DNA from: Sequoia sempervirens
Taxonomy: Eukaryota > Streptophyta > Pinopsida > Cupressales > Cupressaceae
Assembly (NCBI GenBank): GCA_007258455.2
Contig: VDFB02047230.1
Span: forward strand, 155,787,413-155,851,412
Length of the DNA: 64,000 nucleotides
Direction of reading: 5' to 3'
Made by a program: the position numbers and the translations under genes. Positions 21,620-33,195 of this stretch are shown here, in pieces (within the stretch, counting starts at the first letter, position 1; each line of letters starts with the position of its first letter). The notes beneath the pieces were generated by a model, which saw only the letters and a program-made list of their open reading frames with translations, was not told where the DNA came from and searched no databases.

Positions 21620-22560
21620 TTATTTTGTTATTTCAAAATTATAATATAAGATTTATTATTGTAAATCAGCTTATATAAAAACTTTATTTATATGTTAAAT
21701 ATATATATCTTATATATAAGATATATATATTTATATTTTAAGATAAATTTATAAATTTAGAAATGTAAGTTTATGAAAGTAATTTTATGCATTTAGAAAT
21801 GTAATAAAAGAACTTAATCAATTTTATAAAAGTAACTATATAAATTAATATACTTCAAAAGAAAAAATATTTAAGATTTTATTAAAATAAGACATCATTT
21901 TTAATATAGATTTTTTTAAATTAGTGAAACATTCATTTGAGCATTAAAAATTCATCCATATTCTATTTTATTAAAAAATATAATATATCTATTAAAAAAA
22001 CTAAATTAAATATTTCACTAAAGATTTTAAAATAAATTTATAAATTTAGAAATGTAAGTTTATGAAAGTAAGTTTATACATTTAGAAATGTAATAAAAGA
22101 ACTTACTAAATTTTGTAAAAGCTAGATGTCAATTTTGAAATGAACTTAGAAACTTTGTTTGGTGTCATTTTAAATATTTATTATTGTAAATCAACTTATA
22201 TAAAAACTTTAAATTTATATGTTAAAATATATTAATTGTTTGTTGGGTATTTGAAAGTAGATTACATATACCTAAGTAGATAAACAATTAGTGAGACATT
22301 CAATTGAGCATTAAAAATTCATCGATATTCTATTTTATTAAACAATATAATATATCTATTAAAAAAACTAAATTAAAGATTTCACTAAAGATTTTAAGAT
22401 AAGTTTATAAACATAGAAATGTAATAAAAGAATTTAATCAATTCTATCAAAGTAACTTTCTGAATTAATATACTTCAAATTAAAAAATATTTAGGATTTT
22501 CTTAAAATAGGACATCATTTTATATATAGATTTATTTAACCAATCTTTTCCAATAAAAAA
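21620..22560. repeat. AT-rich local repeat, about three degenerate units
   Basis: The words TTTAGAAATGTAA, AATATACTTCAAA, ATTTAGGATTTT and GACATCATTTT recur in order. Units start near 21742, 22030 and 22397, so spacing is roughly 290-370 bp. A TA-rich palindrome lies at about 21700-21735. No coding. Confidence 0.6.
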
Positions 22561-23164
22561 AATACTTTATAAAGATAAGATTTAGAAAAAATATGTGAAG
22601 TTTCTAAAATTTAGATAATTAAGTATGATTGGAATTTTTTAAATTTACTATTACATATAAGTTTAGTTAGGGTTATAATTAGGTCAATTAGGGTTAGCTA
22701 TATGATTAAATTAATTAATAATATTTTTTAATAATAGAATAAATGATAAAATATACTAATTTGGTTAGGGTTAGAGGTAAAATTGGGATTAGGGTTGGGT
22801 TTATCATCACAAATAGGTTTATCATCATATAAAATTGAAAGAGGATGTGTGGCAACATATAAGTCTTTCACTTCTAACATATTTTTTTGGTACTCATTAC
22901 TTTTAATTACTTCATTTTTTAAGCAAATGTTTAAATTTTTCATCACATTTTATCTAATCATAATTTCAATTTTTAAATGAATTTTTTTGGTGTTGTACAA
23001 ATGATAATAAAAATTAAATATATATATGGAATTTGCTTTTGATCTTCATAATCAAAAAAATTTCATGCCTTGATAAATCCCCACACACCTTATATAAATA
23101 AAAATTTAATATTGAATTTGTATTTTCAATACATTATTTAATAAATATGAAAAAAATAAAATAT
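22561..23164. other. AT-rich flank of the telomere-like block
   Basis: Contains a short TTAGGG-strand island (about 22665-22830) with two of the spacer words (ATCATCACAAATAGG type) found in the main array. Otherwise AT-rich and unassigned. Confidence 0.5.
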
Positions 23165-24540
23165 ATAATAAATATATCTCAAACCCAAAACCTAACACTA
23201 ACCCTAACCATAAACAAAATTAATAAACCTAACCCTACCCCTAAACCTAACCCTAATTAAACCATAACCTAAACCCTAACCCTACCCCTAATTAAACCCT
23301 AACCCTAACCCTAACCTTAATCCTAATCCTAACCCTAACCCAAATCCTAATCCTGACCCTAACCCTAAACCTAATCCTAACCATAACCCTAACCTTATCC
23401 CTAACCCTAACCCTAACCCTAACCCTAACCCTAATCCTAATCCTAACTCTAACCCTAACCCTAACCCTAATGCTAATTCTAATCCTAACCTAATTAAACC
23501 CTAGCCCTAATCCTAACCATAATCCTAATCCTAACCCTAACCCTAATCCTAATCCTAACCCTAATCCTATCCCTAACCCTAAGTAACCCTAGCCTAACGT
23601 GGCCCTAATCCTAACACTAATCCTAACCTATCTGACCCTAACTATATCCTAGCCTAACCCTACCAAAATCCCTAACCTAATCTAACCTAACCTAATGCTA
23701 ACACTCCTTAACCCCCATCCTAATCCTAACCCTAACCCCAACCCTAAATTTTTTAATAAACCTAACCCTAATCCTAATCCTAACCCTAACCCAAATCCTA
23801 ACCCTAACCCTAATTAAACTGTAACCCTAACCCTAACCCTCATCCTAATCCTAACATAATTAAACCCTAACCCTAACACTAACCCTAATGTTAACCATAA
23901 CTATAACCCTAACCCTAATCGTGATCGTGACCCTAACCCTAACATTAACCCTAACCCTAATCCTAACCCTAACCCTAACCCTAATCCTAATTCTAACCTA
24001 AATAAATCTTAACCCTAATCCTAATCCTAATTCTAACCCTAGCCTAATCCTAGTAAACTAACCTAATCCTAATCTGTAATCCCAATCCTAACCCTAAACT
24101 TACCCAAACCCTACCTAATTCAAGCCTATCCTCATCTAGTCTAACCTAGTTAAGCCTAATCCTGCTAACTCTGGCCTAACCCTAGCCTAGCCTAGCTCTA
24201 GCCTAATTAAAGCCCTAATCCTAATCCTAGTCCTAGCCTAGCCTAGTCCTAATCCCAGTCCCAATCCTAGCCTAATCCTAGCCTAACCCTGCTCCTAAAG
24301 CCTAACCTAGTTAAACACTTCAGCCTAGCCTAATCCTAGTTCACACAACCTTAACCCTAACACTAATCCTAACACTGACCCCTAAACCTAATAAAACCTG
24401 AAACCCTAATCCTAATCCTAACCCTCATTAAACCCTAACCCTAAACCTTACCCTAATTAAACCCTAACCCTAACCCTAACCCTCTTCCTAATCGTAACCT
24501 AATTAAACCCCAACCCTAACCCTAACCCTAACCATAACTC
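23165..24540. repeat. Interstitial telomere-like array, CCCTAA strand
   Basis: About 1.4 kb of degenerate hexamers, CCCTAA with CCTAAT, CCATAA and AGCCTA variants. The longest clean run is near 23400-23432. The unit is 6 bp (TTAGGG in reverse), whereas most land plants use 7 bp TTTAGGG; heptamers appear only sporadically. It degrades to CCTAGCCTA-type words around 24150-24300. No spacer words are seen in this block. Confidence 0.9.
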
Positions 24541-25568
24541 TAGGATTAGGGTTAGGGTTAGGGTTAAGGTTAGACTTAGGGTTAGGGTTAAGGTTAGAAT
24601 TGCTCAGAATATCAATTTGTAAATTAATGATTACCCTAATCAATGATTACCTTATGGTCATGGTTAGGGTTAGGGTTATCATTGCGAATAGGATTATCAT
24701 CATGAATAGGCTTATCATCACAAATAGGATTAGAGTTAGGGCTAAGGTAAGAATTAGGATTAGGGTTAGGGTTTAATTAGGTTAGGTTTAGGAGTAGAGG
24801 TTAGGAGTTAGGAATAGGGTTAGGATTGCGATTAGAGTTGGGGTTAAGACTATGATTAGGGTTAGGGTTTAATTAGGTTAGAGTTAGGGTTATCATCACA
24901 AATAGGATTAGGGTTAGGGGTAGTGTTAGGGTTAGGATTAGGGTTAGCTTTATCATCACGAATAGGATTTGGATTAGGGTTAGTGTTATGGTTATGGTTA
25001 GTGTTATGGTTATCATCACGAATAGAGATTACAGTTAGGGTTAGGGTTATGGTTATGGTTATGGTTATGGTTATGGTTATGGTTATGGTTATGGTTATGG
25101 TTATGGTTATGGTTAGGGTTATCATCATGAATAGGATTAGGGTTAGGGTTAGGTTTATCATCATGAATAGGTTTTTCATCACGAATAGGATTAGGGTTAC
25201 AATTAGGATTAGGATTAGGGTTAGGGTCATGGTTATGGTTATGGTTTGGGTTATCATAACGAATAGGTTTATCATCATGAATGGGGATTACGGTTAGGGT
25301 TAGGGTTAGGGTTAGGGTTAGGTTTAGGGTTATCATCACGAATAGGATTAGGCTTAGGATTAGGGTTAGGTTTAGGGTTAGGATTATGGTTAGGTTTATC
25401 ATCAGGAATAGGCTTATCATCATGAATAGGATTGGGGTTAGGTTTAGGATTACGGTTAGGGTTAGGGTTAGGTTTAGCATTAGGGTTAGGGTTAGGGTTA
25501 GTGTTAGGGTTAGGATTAGGGTTAGTATTACAGTTAGGGTTAAGATTAATATTAGGATTTTGATTAGG
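24541..25568. repeat. Telomere-like array, TTAGGG strand, with 14-bp spacers
   Basis: The strand flips near 24541 (ACTCTAGGATTAGGG). TTAGGG-type hexamers are interrupted by a spacer TCATCACGAATAGG or its variants at least ten times (for example near 24693, 24952, 25012, 25187 and 25331). A homogeneous stretch at 25045-25110 holds 11 perfect GGTTAT units. Open frames here on both strands are translations of the repeat. Confidence 0.9.
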
Positions 25569-25569
25569 A

Positions 25570-25990
25570 CCTAATCATAACCATAACCATAACCCTAACC
25601 CTAGCCTAATTATTACCCTAACCCTAATTCTAACCCTAACCATAACTCTATTCCTAGCCCTAACAATAACCCTAACCCTAACCCCTATTCGTGATGATAA
25701 CCCTAATCAAAATTTGTGATGATAAAATTAGCCCTAAAATTAACCCTAACCCTAACCCCAACTCTAATCCTAACCCTAACCCTAATCCTATTCGTGATGA
25801 TAAACCTATTCTTGATGATAACCCTAACCCTAACCATAACCATAACCATAACCATAACCCTAAACCCTATTTGTGATGATAAACCTATTCATGCTGATAA
25901 CCCCAACCCTCATCACAATTTTAATTAAACCCTATTTTAACCTTTACCCTAACCGTAATTAAACTTGAACCTCAACCCTAATAAAAGTTT
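25570..25990. repeat. Telomere-like array, CCCTAA strand, with inverted spacers
   Basis: The strand flips back at 25569. The spacer also flips (CCTATTCGTGATGATA at about 25690, 25790, 25866), so this block is an inverted counterpart of 24541-25568. It decays after 25930. Confidence 0.88.
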
Positions 25991-26034
25991 GAACCTAACC
26001 ATGTTTGACCCCTAACCATAACTTATATTAAATT

Positions 26035-26200
26035 TTTATATTAAATAAACTAAAATATTATTATTTTAATATATCTTAGCATAATTTATGTTATTATATT
26101 ATATTATATTATATTATTATTATAATATTATTATTATATTATATAATTATTTATCTTAATATTATTATATATCTAATGATATAATAAAATAATATATTAA
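26035..26200. repeat. TTATTA-rich simple repeat
   Basis: ATTATATTAT-type low-complexity DNA between the telomere-like array and LTR I. Confidence 0.75.
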
Positions 26201-26230
26201 TTCATGTTATGTGTTGTGTCACAACTGCTA

Positions 26231-26400
26231 CTAGCATATATATATCTTATATTTAAGATATATAAATTACGCCGAGATATATCGAGGTGTTTAATTTTTC
26301 AGTTTAATACATTTATATTAAAGTTGAATGATGAAAAATTAAATGCCTCGATATATCTCGGCGTAATTTATATATCTTAAATATAAGATATATATGCTAG
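26231..26400. mobile_element. Foldback (MITE-like) element, 170 bp
   Basis: Arms of about 68 bp are almost perfectly complementary (CTAGCATATA at the left, TATATGCTAG at the right) and meet in a loop of about 30 bp. Each arm holds ATTACGCCGAGATATATCGAGG or its complement. CTA at 26231-26233 and 26397-26399 could be a 3-bp target duplication, and TA a 2-bp one. The transcript would fold into one long hairpin. Confidence 0.75.
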
Positions 26401-26483
26401 TTTTATTTTCCAGTGATAAACTACAGAGAAATTAAAAAAAAACACCATAACAACCACATGCAATAAAAAGTTGTACAATAATT

Positions 26484-26597
26484 TTGCTAATTTTCCTGTG
26501 TTTATTCCTATTTTTCCTTGCACAAATATACTTTAAGTTTTTGCTAATTTTCCTGTGTTTATTCCTATTTTTCCTTGCACAAATATACTTTAAGTTT
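26484..26597. repeat. Perfect tandem duplication, 2 x 57 bp
   Basis: Copies 26484-26540 and 26541-26597 look identical at every base, in a window where other repeats differ by about 10 percent. Hence a recent event. Confidence 0.9.
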
Positions 26598-27972
26598 CCT
26601 CTGTTCAAAAATTAAAATTTACAAAGGCAACACAAACTTTAATGGCAACAGCCGGAAACAAGTTTTCAACAATAAAGTGCTAATTTCCAGAAGAAAGCAT
26701 ATTACAAAGAAACAAATTAAAAACAAAGAAACAAATTAAAAACAATAAAATACCTGTTTCCTGTAGGCTGTAGAAGTAAGAGTTGTACCAAATTTTGCCT
26801 CAGAACCCTGCAGCTTTAAAACTCCTCCCAGAAGCTCTACCTCCAGCCAACAAGAAATCTTTTGAATCCTTGCAGCTTATTCCAAATCCACCCACCAGTA
26901 TACAACAGAAAACCAAAATAAATTTCACACACAAAGCTTTCCCCACTCTTCTCAGCCAAATCTTTCCCGTGAAGAACTTCTGTTACCCATGCCTGTTTTT
27001 CTTCCGGGAATCCTTTCCCCAACCAAACTCATTAATTTCTCCATTACCCCCCGTACAACTCCCCATAAAAGAAAATTTAATAATTTTATTTTAAAGTTCA
27101 TTTTTATTTTATTTATTTATATTTTATTTTATTTATTTATATTTTATTTTATTAACATTGTAACTTAATAAACTATTTAATTAACTCAAAAATACAAAAG
27201 CAATAAGACTTTTAAAATATCAACACAGTACAATTTATTTTATGTAAACTATTGCTTTAATAAAGAATATAACTCAATTAACTAAACTACAATTAACTTA
27301 AAACTCCATCAATTAAATATATAATTGATCACACATACCGAACATTAATTAAATCACACTTAATTAAAAATTGATTAAAAAATTTATTAAATTCCAAACA
27401 AAACTGTTACACAACACGAACACATTTACAAACAAGGACAAATAAAAACATAGACAACAATGGACTCACAAAAGACGAACTTGGGACGGGAATTCTTTCC
27501 TAACCACTCCTTTTTTCAACATCAATCCCATTGGGTTTATTTTGATGCTCGCCCTGTCCTGCCGAAGCAGGTGGAATCGAGACTTAGTACCTGCATCCTG
27601 CATAGAAACAAATGTCGTGAAACATATAAATCTCCATAGAAAACACACCGTGAAAGGAAATCGCAGGGTGACAGGGCACTTGCAAGCAAGTGATGCCACT
27701 CTATCCTTTCACCAAGACTCACAAATAAACACACCAAACAATATAACAGCATAAACTCGCTACATCAACGTATACATATTATTAAAAAGCACCACAAAAG
27801 TCATATAACATAATCACCATAAATAAATATCATCTAACATCATATGTAAAATCTAATGCAACCAAACAACCAAGCCATAAATCCATGCACAACCAAAATG
27901 GTGAACTGATCACCCACACAACCAAGTACAAGATCTGTCCAAAAGAGTAAAAACAACATGAGGGGTATTACA

Positions 27973-28345
27973 GTTGTCATGTAGGTCTTGTTTCCACTTA
28001 TATAAAATCTTCACATAGATCCAAGATCTTTAGAAATTAGGGATAACTTTAAGAAACCTCCCCCCAAAAAAGATATAAATTCCTAGCAAATGTTTCATTT
28101 TTTAGAAAAAATAATTAATTTCTATTGGCAAATATTTATTTTTTTCAAAAAAATATTAATTTTATTGGTGATTTTTTACATCAGTAATGTTTTTTAGAAA
28201 ATACTCGTAAATCTTGGTAAATAATAGGAAAATTTATTAATTGTGATGATGAATCCTTCTAATTTAATAAAATATAATTCTTATAGAAAAGGAGGGGCCT
28301 GAAGGTGGAAAGCATTGATGGGTTTAAGGGGTAGAATCTATAATA
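27973..28345. other. AT-rich non-coding DNA
   Basis: No gene or repeat structure recognised. Confidence 0.4.
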
Positions 28346-28596
28346 TTTAGTTGCTACCATTGATTTAAAATATAATCTATTTGATCTTATTATATTTCAT
28401 GAGGTAAAATGTATCCATAGCTTGTAATTCTCATGGGGCCCAAAATTTATTTTAGATCGTTGATATCCATTGAGATCAATGATCCAAAAGCAATTTCGGA
28501 CCCCATGAACATTACAAATCATAGTATATTTTACCTCATGAAATACAAAGAGTTTTGTTAGACTATATTTTAAATCAATGGTGGTAGCTAAAGATT
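28346..28596. mobile_element. Second foldback (MITE-like) element, about 250 bp
   Basis: Left arm TTTAGTTGCTACCATTGATT... pairs with right arm ...AATCAATGGTGGTAGCTAAA. The arms stay complementary for about 110 bp with scattered mismatches, through the ATTTCATGAGGTAAAAT block and a CATGGGG block. The centre (about 28455-28490) is itself palindromic (ATCGTTGAT / ATCAATGAT). It is unrelated in sequence to the foldback at 26231. Confidence 0.7.
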
Positions 28597-30839
28597 GGCA
28601 ATATGACCTAAAGTAACTAATAATTATGATATATAATTGGAAAATTCATTTATATTTCTACAATAACTTATAAAATTTAGGCAAATCTAATCTAATCATG
28701 TATCGAATATTGTGATGAATTTTTTAATTAATTTAAAAAAAAAACACACACACACACACACTTTGGCGATTTAAATAAAGGCTAAAATAAAATTTTGTAA
28801 AAATAAGGCGATTAAGGTCACCTTACATTTTGAAATATTAGCCAAATTTTGATTCCCAAATTTCAACTATTAGCCAATTGGCGAATATTAGCCACTAAAA
28901 AAATCACTGTTAGAAATTAAGTTGAAGTATGGAGACAAAAAATTGGTAGTTTATTTTGGGTATTACCATGGTTAATCCTTTATTTAAAATTTAAGCTCAA
29001 GAATAACACTTGTATAGGCTAGTGGTGTATGTAGGCTTAGGTAGCTTTGTGCAAATGGTGTGTGAACAATAATGATAATACAACACAAAGCCTAGGTTGA
29101 ATTCTATGGCAAGTGGTGTGTGCTTGTGATGCATTTGAAAGGGTGATGGAAAGGATTACAAATGATATATAAGGGTCCATAAAATGACTCATATCTAAAG
29201 TTTATGAAAAGGAATGGTTTATGTAGAATAAGGATGCCTATGGTGAGGGAAATATGTTTTAAATGGCTTCACAAATTGGGGAAACAAGGTAAATGGGTAT
29301 AAATAATGGAAAAGGGAGAAGAGACTATAGTGATTACATGATTTAGTGGCATAGGGAGGCTTCATAATCTTTTCAACCTTTAAATTGTAGCTTGTTGACC
29401 TTGTAATATAGTGGATCCTTGCAAATTACCTATGTTTTGGTGGAGTGGAGTGTGCCCTAGGTGTGTGCAAGAAGTTGAGTTCACTTTTTAGCCAAAAAGT
29501 TGTGTTTTCCCTAATTTTTAGAATTTGTCTTATTTGACCTAAAAAATTGAAGCACTTAAACATTGAATCTTAAAAAAAGTCAGTAATATGAAATGTAGTA
29601 CTTAAGTCTAATACACCATCCATATTTTGACCTAATTAATTGTATTTTTGTGAATCCTTTTGGTAAAAGATATGTAACACACTAAAGAATGTGCACAATA
29701 TTTTTTTGTAATTTTTTTTTGAATTTTTTGTTGTTAATTTTTTATTGACCATAATTGTTCCTTTGAAAATTCTCGTGTACGTCACACATAAGATAACCTA
29801 AACTTATCATTTTTATTTTTTTTTCAAATTGAAAAGAATTGTCTAAAGAATGTGTATGTATAATTTTTTTTTTAATATATTAATAAAAAAATATTAAAAT
29901 ACTAAAAAACCATGATATTTCAAGTTTATGGACTAGTTTCATCAAAAAATATTTGAAAAATAGAAAGAAAAAAAATCCACTTGTAAAAAACATGGCAAAG
30001 GAGTTACTAAGCTCCATTATGGCAAAGGAGTTACTAAGCTACATTATGTCATATACCTTCTTGGAAGAGGATAAAAATAGCCAATGATAGCAAGATAAAA
30101 GAAGAGGAGAATTTTTTTGAATTTTTTTCCATTTTCTCTCTATTTATTCATTGGTTGTGGATAGAAATAGAGGAGTCTAACATTCATTTATTTGAACCAT
30201 ATAAACTTAGATGAAATATATAAAGGGTGAGAGAAGAGGAACACATTTGAAGAGAGAAATTTCAACACAAATTCCTTCAATTTATTTGTCTAGGTGAAGG
30301 TGTGAGCCTCTCAAGTTATCAAATTTGAAAACATAGGAATATCAATGAAACCTGATTCAATGACAAATGACTACATCAATGAAAGCATGTCCACAAACAA
30401 GAAAGGAAATCAATTTGAACTAATTTTACCTCCATAAAGGTTCCTAACCTTACTCCATTGTATGTGATGATAATGATAATGATAATGTTATGTGGATTGC
30501 TCTTAGCTTAGCATAACCTTGATAGAAAAATGGATATAAAGATGGCTTGATTTCTCAAAATTCGTGGAGAGGTTGAATGAATAAATGATGTGTGTTTTAT
30601 AGCTTTCACTTGATACCTAATCAATGTGTACGATGATTTGAAATATTGATGAATGAGGTTGAGAGAGATCATGATGAATGTCAAGTGACATTTGTTAAGA
30701 TGAGAGGCTAAGATGTTGAGTTCAGTGGTTGCATGGATTAGAAGAATGGCTACATTGGATGAGTGAAGTGAGAGTGATTGAGAGTGAATTGAGCTTGTAT
30801 ATTAGTCAGTTCCCTAAATTTAGGAGATCTAGAAGAATA
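28597..30839. other. Unassigned AT-rich DNA
   Basis: Includes a short CA run at 28743-28761 and TGTTAGAAATTAAG at 28909, which could be an LTR start. No coding similarity on either strand and no matching far end found. Confidence 0.35.
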
Positions 30840-31375
30840 TAAATAGAATTAATTAAATATATATTTATTTATTTCATGTGCATGAAGTGAAGATATAATG
30901 AGGAGATAAATAAAATATTGATTTTATTTATTTTAGAATAATTAAAGATAAAAATTAAATTAAATAAATTAAATAATTTATTTAATTTTAGAGGAAATGT
31001 TAGCTAATTAAATAATTAAAATTATTTAATTATGGTGGAGGAGAAGAATGCATGAATTAATTAAATAATTAAAAAATATTTAATTAATGTCAATTGATAG
31101 AAGAAATTTGGGAAATTAATTAAACAATTAAAAATAATTTAATCAAAGTGGATGGAAGAAATTTATAGAAAAAAATAAATAATTAGAAATTATTTAATCA
31201 AAGTAGATGGAAGAAAATTAAAAATAATTAAATAATTTAAAATTAATTAATTAAAGTGGTTAGAAGAAAATGATAAATTCATTAAATAATTAAAAATTAT
31301 TTAATTGTTATGGATAAGAGAAAATGATAAATTAATTAACTAATCAAAACTATTTAATTAATGGTGATCATAGAT
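30840..31375. repeat. Degenerate AT-rich minisatellite, unit about 60 bp
   Basis: Repeats an AATTAAATAATTAAAAATTA core followed by TTTAATTAAAGTGGATGGAAGAA-like text in two blocks, at about seven sites from 31000 on. Confidence 0.65.
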
Positions 31376-32709
31376 GTAGCGTTGAAAATTATCACCCTTA
31401 ATAATTTCACACTATGTTTTGCTCCCCCTTAAATCATTGGACCTAATTGAATCCCTAATTTCCTAAATTATGCATTCTAAGGCATATTTTAATAATTATT
31501 GTTAAATTACAAGCGAAAAACAAATGCATTCATCTGGTACTTTTCCCTCAACACCTTAATTTCTGGAAAATAGGGCTGGGATAGAGATACCCTATGGTGG
31601 CAATGTCCCCCTATTTTGCCTGGTCCCAAATTCAAATATGTCAATGTCGACACTTTATCATTTACAATTCAAGTTGCAAATCTTGGCTATTGGGATCTAA
31701 TTTGTGAGAAATTGAATAAATGCCTATAACTACCTAGTTATTGCATCATTTGAAATCTATCGAGCAACCATTGGTAAAACTTATGATCAAGCGTTCTCAA
31801 GAGAACTATCAAGAAAGTCAAGAGCAACATTTCAATGGTTTATTGCATCAATTCAAGATCCAAAAATCATGTCAAGTCCTATGTGAGTTTATGCATGTTC
31901 ATGTTATCATTGTTTGTGAAGACTAACCCTTTTAAGGGTCCCCAAGCAATTCAAGTGATTCAAGCAAGATCCAAGACCTTGAGGTGACGTGCATGACTTC
32001 GGTCCTTGAAGGAAGCCATTGAAGGGTAACGAGTTGAAGATCTTTGTTGATTCATTATTCCTTCCTATCATTCATCTTTTATCATTGACATTACCATTGT
32101 GGAAGTGGAAACACGAACATGGGTTTTTGACTAAGGCAAGCCCCTAAATTGCACAACCCTTCCTCTCTCTTTGAATGTGTAGGTTTTAGGTTTGAATGAG
32201 ATTGAAGGAAGCTTGAAGATCCACTTTCCATTGTTGCATTCAAAGCCCTACACTTTGATAAGCCATGGAGAATCACTTACATAATTATCTGATAGTGATC
32301 TAATAAATTTGTAGGCAAAAATCAAAAGCTCAAATTCAACATCAGAGGATTGTGAAAATAGATTCAAAATATCCCTACTGGGACATAGACACCTTTGGGT
32401 GGCTCTGTCCTCCTATTCAGACCATCTCCAAATTTATATGATCCGTACAAAGAACTATGCCTGTCTTAGATTTGCTTGCAAATTTCTATTATAGTTTCTC
32501 AACTGTTGAAATATTTCATTTTCATATTAGGGCACATAGTCTAATTAGGTTAATCAAGGCAAATCAATTCTAATTCATATCCAACCCCACAAAGGTGCGG
32601 ATCTAGGTTTGATTGAATCACCTACAAGGTTGAAAGTTAATCTAATTACCTTGTTGATTTGCATCCTAAATGATCCTATAGAAAAATGAAAAGTGGCCCT
32701 AGGTTCTTA
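31376..32709. other. Unassigned non-coding DNA
   Basis: Moderate GC, no open frame of note. May be leader or internal DNA of the reverse-strand LTR element whose PBS-like site lies at 32703-32715. Confidence 0.35.
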
Positions 32710-33195
32710 TACCAATTGAAGGAATTACAAAACAAATAAATTTCTATAGCAATGAGAGATTGCTTTTCAACACATGGAGAGGATTCTTTTATTCAATCTC
32801 AAACATTACACTTGTTTGAAAATACCTACGAGATAAAATTCATGATTATATGATTTGATCAGTAATCAAAGATCAAAGACAATGAATGCATTGCAATTGC
32901 CTCATTACATAGAGGTATTAGAAACATCTAAAGAATTCTAGAAACTTACCATGCAACTCCATGAAAATTACAAACTCTAAAATTAACATGTAAATTCTAT
33001 ATTTAAAAATCCTATTTTAATTATCTTGCAAGACTATAGTTCTCCTTATGCAAAGTGGGAGAAATTAATAAATGCATCCAAAGAATATGAAACAAGAGAT
33101 GGCTAAATCATAACAATAGAATTCATAACATTCTATCTGTTCAGTAGCATGCAGAAATAAGTTGTTCTAATACCAATTGAAGGAATTACAAAACA
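32710..33195 (-). repeat. Possible LTR fragment bounded by 25-bp direct repeats
   Basis: The same 25 bases, TACCAATTGAAGG plus AATTACAAAACA, occur at 32710-32734 and 33171-33195. In reverse each reads as an LTR end (TTCCTTCA) followed by ATTGGTAT, the start of a tRNA-Met primer site. The second copy is cut off by the CTR9 pseudogene at 33196. This could be two LTR edges of one degraded element. Confidence 0.4.

Larger units (their letters stand above)
26217..27972 (-). mobile_element. Probable solo LTR I
   Basis: 1756 bp. Read in reverse it begins TGTAATACCCCTCATG, a common plant gypsy LTR start, and ends GCAGTTGTGACA. Element G at 54.4 kb also ends GTGACA. GTTG precedes it (26213-26216) and follows it (27973-27976), a 4-bp match where 5 is usual. 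It holds no coding domain. Inside are a foldback element and a perfect 57-bp duplication. The AT-rich 27070-27400 part and the more GC-rich 27460-27720 part are unassigned. Confidence 0.55.

Noticed and set aside
24862..25574. Long open frames on both strands in the telomere-like array
   Set aside because: They only translate 6-bp and 14-bp repeats (Leu-Thr, Asn-Pro, Arg-Val strings); no start context or domain.
27466..27754. Overlapping 70-77 codon frames on both strands
   Set aside because: Three frames in a GC-richer part of probable LTR I, none with recognisable residues.
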